From: Pseudomonas nabeulensis
Lineage (GTDB): Bacteria > Pseudomonadota > Gammaproteobacteria > Pseudomonadales > Pseudomonadaceae
NCBI RefSeq assembly: GCF_004682045.1
Contig: NZ_QUZT01000024.1
Span: forward strand, 1-64,000
Length of the DNA stretch: 64,000 nt
Direction of reading: 5' to 3'
In this document: positions 59,853 through 64,000 of the stretch, in pieces
Layout of the letters: each line of letters starts with the position of its first letter
Numbering within the stretch: position 1 is the stretch's first letter
The notes under the pieces: generated by a model
Told to the model about the DNA's origin: nothing
What the model saw: only the letters and a program-made list of their open reading frames with translations
Database searches by the model: none
Made by a program: the position numbers and the translations under genes

Positions 59853-61060
59853 CAGGCAGCTGCCTCCTCATACCAGGGGCCAAAGGGATCAGCCAGCAAG
59901 CGCCAACCTTCGACGCCCAGGGCCATTTCTTCATCGTTGAGCAGGCACGCATCCAGTTCGGCACGCATGCGGGTGAAGTCGATGTTCTGGCCAATAAACA
60001 CCAGTTCCTGGCGGCAATCACCGGTGCTCAGTTGCCAATTGCCCATGATGGCCGCAACGTTTTCTTCGTCCTGGGGCCACTGGCTTTTCGGCACAAACCG
60101 CCACCAGCGCCCGGCAAAACCATGACGCATCAAACCGCCGGCCTGGGACCAACTGCCCGCGTCCTGATGCTTGCTGGCCAGCCAGAAAAAACCCTTGGAG
60201 CGCAGCAGTTTGCCGTTGACCCAGGGCCGGTCGATAAAGTCGAAAAAGCGCTGCGGATGGAACGGCCGGCGCGCGCGGTAAGCGGTGGAGGCGATGCCGT
60301 ACTCCTCGGTTTCCGGCGCATGTTCACCGCGCAGTTCCTGCAACCAGCCCGGCGCCTGGGCGGCGCGTTCGAAGTCGAAGCGGCCGGTGTTGAGGATCTT
60401 GTGCAACGGCACTTCGCCCATGACCATCGGGATAATTTCGGCCTGGGCGTTGAGACGCTCAAGGATCGCCATCAATTCTTCGCGTTCGCGGCTGCTGATC
60501 AGGTCGATCTTGCTGATCAGGATGACGTCGGCGAATTCGATCTGCTCGATCAGCAGGTCGGTGATCGAGCGTTCGTCTTCTTCGCCGAGGGTTTCGCCAC
60601 GTGAGGCCAGGCTTTCGGCGGCCTGGTAGTCGAGCAGGAAGTTCATGCCGTCGACCACGGTGACCATGGTGTCCAGGCGTGCGATGTCGGCCAGGCTTTG
60701 TTCGTTTTCATCGCGAAACGTGAAGGTTTCTGCAACCGGCAACGGTTCAGAAATGCCGGTGGATTCGATCAGCAGGTAATCGAAGCGACCTTCCTTGGCG
60801 AGTTTTCCTACTTCTTCCAGCAGGTCTTCACGCAAGGTGCAGCAGATGCAACCGTTGCTCATCTCCACCAGCTTTTCTTCGGAACGGTTGAGGGTGACGT
60901 CGCGCTGGACCTCGCTGCCATCAATATTGATTTCGCTCATGTCGTTGACGATCACCGCCACACGCAGGTTTTCGCGGTTACGCAAGACGTAGTTGAGCAG
61001 CGTGCTTTTACCGGCGCCGAGAAAGCCGGACAACACAGTAACGGGGAGACGATTGGGCAT
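59852..61060 (-). CDS. zigA: Zinc metallochaperone GTPase ZigA
   Basis: The 402-residue COG0523 GTPase has GFLGAGKST (G1), the CxCC site in [17 protein letters not shown], the SKIDL specificity loop, and a full C-terminal CobW_C domain ([39 protein letters not shown]). ZigA is made under zinc starvation and is thought to deliver zinc to essential enzymes. The ATG at 61060 has GAGGAC upstream. It follows dksA2 by 26 bases. Confidence 0.94.
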   Translation of the reverse strand: MPNRLPVTVLSGFLGAGKSTLLNYVLRNRENLRVAVIVNDMSEINIDGSEVQRDVTLNRSEEKLVEMSNGCICCTLREDLLEEVGKLAKEGRFDYLLIESTGISEPLPVAETFTFRDENEQSLADIARLDTMVTVVDGMNFLLDYQAAESLASRGETLGEEDERSITDLLIEQIEFADVILISKIDLISSREREELMAILERLNAQAEIIPMVMGEVPLHKILNTGRFDFERAAQAPGWLQELRGEHAPETEEYGIASTAYRARRPFHPQRFFDFIDRPWVNGKLLRSKGFFWLASKHQDAGSWSQAGGLMRHGFAGRWWRFVPKSQWPQDEENVAAIMGNWQLSTGDCRQELVFIGQNIDFTRMRAELDACLLNDEEMALGVEGWRLLADPFGPWYEEAAA

Positions 61061-61086
61061 CAGGTAGTCCTCATCAGGTTGGCCGG

Positions 61087-61491
61087 TCAAACCGCCCGTT
61101 TATGGCGTTCGCGCAGCTCTTGGCGTTCTTTGGCTTCGATACACAGGGTGGCGGTGGGACGCAGCAGCAAGCGTTGCAGGCCAATCGGCTCGCCGGTTTC
61201 GCGACACCAGCCGTATTCGCCGCGGGCCAGCAGTTCGAGGGCGTCGTCGATCTTGTCCAACAGCTTCTTTTCCCGCTCCAGCAGGCGCAGTTGCCATTGG
61301 CGTTGTTCTTCGGCGCTGCCGACGTCCGCCGGGTCGCTGTTGGTCTCTTGCTCGCGCAGCACCAGGAATTCGGCGTCGATACGGGCTTGCAGCTCGTTGC
61401 GCTGGGTCAGCAGCAGTGCGCGGAAGAAGCCTTGCTGGGCTTCATTCATATAGTCGGCGGGCGGCAACGCCAGCAGGTCTTGTTCGGTCAT
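61087..61491 (-). CDS. dksA: Zinc-independent DksA paralog (DksA2)
   Basis: The 134-residue protein is a coiled-coil RNA polymerase-binding factor. The canonical four-Cys zinc site is reduced: Cys96 and Cys117 remain, while the partners are Thr99 and Ala120 ([17 protein letters not shown]). Such DksA2 proteins replace zinc-requiring DksA when zinc is scarce and support the stringent response. The Asp pair at the coiled-coil tip reads [13 protein letters not shown] Zur palindrome lies 33 bases upstream. It is the first gene of a four-gene cluster. Confidence 0.95.
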   Translation of the reverse strand: MTEQDLLALPPADYMNEAQQGFFRALLLTQRNELQARIDAEFLVLREQETNSDPADVGSAEEQRQWQLRLLEREKKLLDKIDDALELLARGEYGWCRETGEPIGLQRLLLRPTATLCIEAKERQELRERHKRAV

Positions 61492-61524
61492 GGGGATCGG
61501 GTCACGGGTCGGGCTGTGTTTTTA

Positions 61525-61539
61525 TGTTATAGTATAACA
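61525..61539. promoter_or_regulatory. Zur box between dksA2 and the 61618 gene
   Basis: TGTTATAGTATAACA is a perfect palindrome around the central G and fits the Pseudomonas Zur motif GTTATAnTATAAC. It lies 33 bases before dksA2 and 78 before the divergent small gene, so both may be repressed by zinc. Confidence 0.85.
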
Positions 61540-61617
61540 ATACAAATAAGCCAATCCCCTCTTGCCCGGCACGACGAAGGGCGCAATGCTTCACCCCTGT
61601 CTACCCCGAGAAACCTT

Positions 61618-61986
61618 ATGAGATATCTGCTGTGCGCCCTGTTATTGGCAGTGGCAGGTCCTGCCTGCGCTCAAGTGCCAAGCCTGCTGGCCAATTGCAC
61701 GCGCAGCGCCAACCTGCTGGCCTGCGTGGATCCGCTGGGCAATGCCTACAGCGTGGCAACGGTCGGCAACACCACGTATTTGCGCGGCTTCGAAGTCATC
61801 GGCAAACGCTATTGGGCACAGACCAACAGCCGCTATGGGCAGCTGACGTTCTTTACCGGGCTGGCATCGGATGGTGAGGCGTGGGTGGGCTACACGCGGC
61901 GGGTGGGCTGGACCACGATCAACCGGTTTTCCAGTTCCGGTGGCGCCAGCGCCAAGTTCACGTGCAGCCGTATTACCGGTTGTTAG
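61618..61986 (+). CDS. Small secreted protein next to the Zur box, function unknown
   Basis: The 122-residue protein has a signal peptide (MRYLLCALLLAVAGPACA, cleaved before QVPS). The mature part is about 100 residues, rich in Gly, Thr, Tyr and Arg, with four Cys: LANCTRSANLLACVD near the start and FTCSRITGC at the end, likely two disulfides. I recognise no domain. It is divergent from dksA2 across a Zur box and its stop overlaps the end of the amidase gene. A periplasmic or secreted role in zinc shortage is inference from place. Confidence 0.8.
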   Translation: MRYLLCALLLAVAGPACAQVPSLLANCTRSANLLACVDPLGNAYSVATVGNTTYLRGFEVIGKRYWAQTNSRYGQLTFFTGLASDGEAWVGYTRRVGWTTINRFSSSGGASAKFTCSRITGC

Positions 61987-63185
61987 ACCTGGCCGTTCTG
62001 CTGTTCCTTTACCCACGCCATGTAGCTGTTCATCGGCGGGTTCTTCTGGAAGTATTTTTTCAGCCCTTCGAACAATCCATCCGCAACGGCCTGTTGATGA
62101 CGCGCCGTGACCAGACGCGCAGCGTCGCGTGTGTTCGAGATAAACCCGGTCTCCACCAGGATCGACGGCACATCCGGTGATTTGAGCACCGCGAACCCGG
62201 CCTGCTCGACACGCTTCTGATGCAAGGTGGTGATGCCTTCCAGGCTGCCGAGGATCGAGCTACCCAGTTGCAGGCTGGAAGCGATGGTCGCGTTCATCGA
62301 CATGTCGAGAATCACCCCGGCCAGCATCGGGTCCTTGTCCTTGAGATTGAGCAGCGTGGTCGCCCCCAGCAGGTCGGCACCGTTTTCACGCTGGGCCATG
62401 AAGCGTGCCGTGGCGGAGGTCGCGCCCCCTTCCGACAACGCATACACCGAGGCGCCCGAAGCGGTGAGCCGTGGCGCGGCATCCGCATGCACCGAGATAA
62501 ACATGTCGGCCTTGTGTTGGCGGGCGATGTCCACACGCTTGCGCAGCGGCACAAAGAAATCGTCATTGCGCACCAGCTTCACGTCAAAGCCCTTCTCGCG
62601 CTTCAAACGTTTGGCCAATAGCTGGGCGATGGACAGCACCACGTCTTTTTCGCGCTGGCCCTTGGAGCCGACGGCGCCCGGGTCTTTGCCGCCATGGCCA
62701 GGGTCGACCACTACGATGATGTCGCGCTTGGGATGCGCCTTATCTACCAAGGGCTTGGGCTCAGCTGCGATTTGGCGTGGGGCCTGGGTGGCGCTGGTCA
62801 GGTCAAGTACCAGGCGATGGCCCTGCCCATCCTGTGGCGGCAATAGAAAGCTGTTGAGCTGCATCGGCGCGGCCAGGTCCAGCACGATGCGCGTGTCGCT
62901 CTTGCCGAAATGCCCCGAGCGGATCGACGTGATCCCGCTGTTCTTCAACACCAGTTGCGAGAAATCACCGCTGAGCCCCGCACCGCTCAAATCGATGATC
63001 AGGCGCTCCGGTGCGGTCAGGGAAAAGGTCTTGTATTGCACAGGCCCACTGAGGTCGAACACCAGCCGCAGCTTGTCATCCGAGCGCCACAACCGTGCGT
63101 TTCTGATCTGCGTGGCATGGGCAGCAAAGGGCAATGCGAACAGAGGACTGGCCAGGAGCAAGTTAAGGAGCTGACGTCTGTGCAT
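61983..63185 (-). CDS. N-acetylmuramoyl-L-alanine amidase (AmiC-like, Zur-linked)
   Basis: The 400-residue protein has a signal peptide (HRRQLLNLLLASPLFALPFAAHA). An AMIN domain follows (LRLVFDLSGPVQYKTFSLTAPERLIIDLSGA), then an Amidase_3 domain with zinc and catalytic elements VVVDPGHGGKDPGAVG, FISVHADAA and ILVETGFISNTRDAARL. It cuts the amide between MurNAc and the stem peptide during cell separation. The Zur-linked copy may compensate for loss of zinc-starved amidases. The ATG at 63185 fits the signal peptide. A Zur box lies 83 bases upstream. Confidence 0.92.
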   Translation of the reverse strand: MHRRQLLNLLLASPLFALPFAAHATQIRNARLWRSDDKLRLVFDLSGPVQYKTFSLTAPERLIIDLSGAGLSGDFSQLVLKNSGITSIRSGHFGKSDTRIVLDLAAPMQLNSFLLPPQDGQGHRLVLDLTSATQAPRQIAAEPKPLVDKAHPKRDIIVVVDPGHGGKDPGAVGSKGQREKDVVLSIAQLLAKRLKREKGFDVKLVRNDDFFVPLRKRVDIARQHKADMFISVHADAAPRLTASGASVYALSEGGATSATARFMAQRENGADLLGATTLLNLKDKDPMLAGVILDMSMNATIASSLQLGSSILGSLEGITTLHQKRVEQAGFAVLKSPDVPSILVETGFISNTRDAARLVTARHQQAVADGLFEGLKKYFQKNPPMNSYMAWVKEQQNGQV

Positions 63186-63267
63186 GACAAATACCGCAAA
63201 TAAAGGAGCGTCCCTGCTCGATATGACTGAAAAAAGGCAAGTGCAGAAAAACCATCGTCGAGACAAT

Positions 63268-63282
63268 CGTTATACTATAACA
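63268..63282. promoter_or_regulatory. Zur box between the amidase and folE2
   Basis: CGTTATACTATAACA differs from the 61525 box only at the first and central base. It lies 31 bases before folE2 and 82 before the amidase gene. Confidence 0.85.
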
Positions 63283-63313
63283 TCTCTTTTTATTTCCAAT
63301 GATGGACCTGCTC

Positions 63314-64000
63314 ATGAACGCGCTGACTCTGCCGGATATCGCCGCGCAGGCTTCACGCCAAGCCTTGCCACTCGACTGGGTGGGCATGTGCGGCATCGCC
63401 CTGCCCATCCTCATCGACGGTCAGCGCCTGACCGCCACCGCCGATGCCGGCGTGAGCCTGGATGATGGCGAGGCTCGCGGCATCCATATGTCGCGCCTGT
63501 ACCTGGCACTGGAGATGCTCGACCAGCAGCCCCTTACGCCTGCACTTCTGCGTAAGGTACTGCAGCGTTTTCTCGACAGTCATGAAGATTTATCTAAGAA
63601 CGCCTACTTGCGAATCCACACCCAGCTGCTACTGAAACGACCGGCGCTGGTCAGCCCGTTGGCTGGCTGGAAAGGCTACCCGGTGAGCATCGAAGCGCGT
63701 CTGGAAAACCAGATGTTCCACGTGGAACTAAAAATTGACGTTACGTACTCGTCAACCTGCCCCTGCTCCGCTGCCCTCGCCAGGCAGTTGATTCAGCAGC
63801 AATTTCTCGAAGATTTCGCAGACACACCATTGCAGCATGAAGACGTGTTGGCCTGGCTCGGCAGCGCCAACGGCATCGTTGCCACGCCTCACAGCCAGCG
63901 CAGCAGCGCTCAACTGCACGTGCACCTGCAAGGTGAACACCTGGCTTTGGTCGACCTGATCGACAGCGCCGAAGCCGCCCTCGGCACCGCCGTACAAACC
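63314..64000 (+). CDS. folE2: GTP cyclohydrolase FolE2 (3' partial)
   Basis: The frame runs off the right edge after 229 codons. FolE2 makes 7,8-dihydroneopterin triphosphate from GTP for folate synthesis and, unlike FolE, works without zinc, so Zur induces it. Marks are LDWVGMCGIALPI, SRLYLALEML, SHEDLSKNAYLRIHTQLLLKRPALVSPLAGWKGYPV and the active-site Cys region TYSSTCPCSAALARQLI. Earlier in-frame ATGs at 63299 and 63302 are possible starts. No ribosome site clearly decides the choice. Confidence 0.93.
   Translation, partial: MNALTLPDIAAQASRQALPLDWVGMCGIALPILIDGQRLTATADAGVSLDDGEARGIHMSRLYLALEMLDQQPLTPALLRKVLQRFLDSHEDLSKNAYLRIHTQLLLKRPALVSPLAGWKGYPVSIEARLENQMFHVELKIDVTYSSTCPCSAALARQLIQQQFLEDFADTPLQHEDVLAWLGSANGIVATPHSQRSSAQLHVHLQGEHLALVDLIDSAEAALGTAVQT

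Noticed and set aside
1-64000. tRNA or rRNA genes
   Set aside because: I noticed no cloverleaf with GGTTCRA-type T loop and acceptor pairing, and no rRNA-like sequence; a tRNAscan run would settle it.

Overview
The window is chromosomal DNA of a fluorescent Pseudomonas, most likely of the P. fluorescens group. Four things point there: high-GC coding DNA; gene order that I recall from the origin-proximal part of Pseudomonas chromosomes (hupA, rubB-rubA, ubiCA, phoBR, phoU-pstBACS; purEK, aspA, pycA/oadA/pycR, uvrD; pdxY and the Zur regulon); about a dozen REP/REPIN palindromes built on GGGAGGGGGCTTGCCCCC; and Pseudomonas-specific families such as the PA3496-like protein, ZigA and two-cysteine DksA2. 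I could run no database search, so all family names rest on motifs and remembered sequences.

Layout. 1-2.3 kb is an accessory patch: the end of an Rhs gene with a nuclease-like tip, a probable immunity gene, and an unknown Ser-rich protein behind a candidate hrp box. 2.5-5.98 kb holds hupA, rubredoxin and its reductase, and ubiCA. 6.1-19.3 kb is the phosphate block (phoB-phoR, phoU, pstB, pstA, pstC, pstS, with three Pho boxes), interrupted by a CNNM/CorC protein, an M23-like peptidase and a response regulator. 19.4-24.96 kb has an MFS transporter, a thioesterase, a hexose-6-phosphate mutarotase, two small envelope proteins and purEK. 25.3-27.1 kb encodes an AT-richer, toxin-like zinc metalloprotease. 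27.2-32.6 kb is an aspartate/asparagine catabolic set (LysR, aspA, AGCS symporter, asparaginase). 32.7-34.9 kb encodes a large protein resembling the DUF6543 toxin-like family. 35.0-38.4 kb is a MocR regulator divergent from paiB-like and two GNAT genes.

38.4-39.1 kb is a tandem REPIN array, followed by a deleted hipA remnant with an intact XRE partner and a passenger-less autotransporter. 41.3-45.8 kb holds the two-subunit pyruvate carboxylase and pycR. 46.1-55.9 kb has a HexR-like regulator, a GGDEF/EAL protein, uvrD, a Tim44-domain protein, a SMI1-like protein and a KefB/YbaL-type antiporter. 56.2-58.2 kb has a thioesterase, pdxY and a DUF3301 protein. 58.2-64.0 kb is a zinc-starvation (Zur) regulon: dksA2-zigA-DUF1826-cobW on the minus strand, a small secreted protein, a zinc amidase and the start of folE2, with two near-identical Zur palindromes.

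How the parts work together. PhoR/PhoB read phosphate status through PstSCAB-PhoU, and Pho boxes lie upstream of phoB, pstS and pstC. Asparaginase, aspartase and the symporter form a route from amino acid uptake to fumarate. The Zur cluster replaces zinc enzymes with low-zinc versions (DksA2, FolE2) and adds metallochaperone GTPases. The most novel candidates are the hrp-box-linked protein at 1.3-2.2 kb, the metzincin at 25.3 kb, the DnaA-box clusters inside two genes, and the purEK leader terminator.
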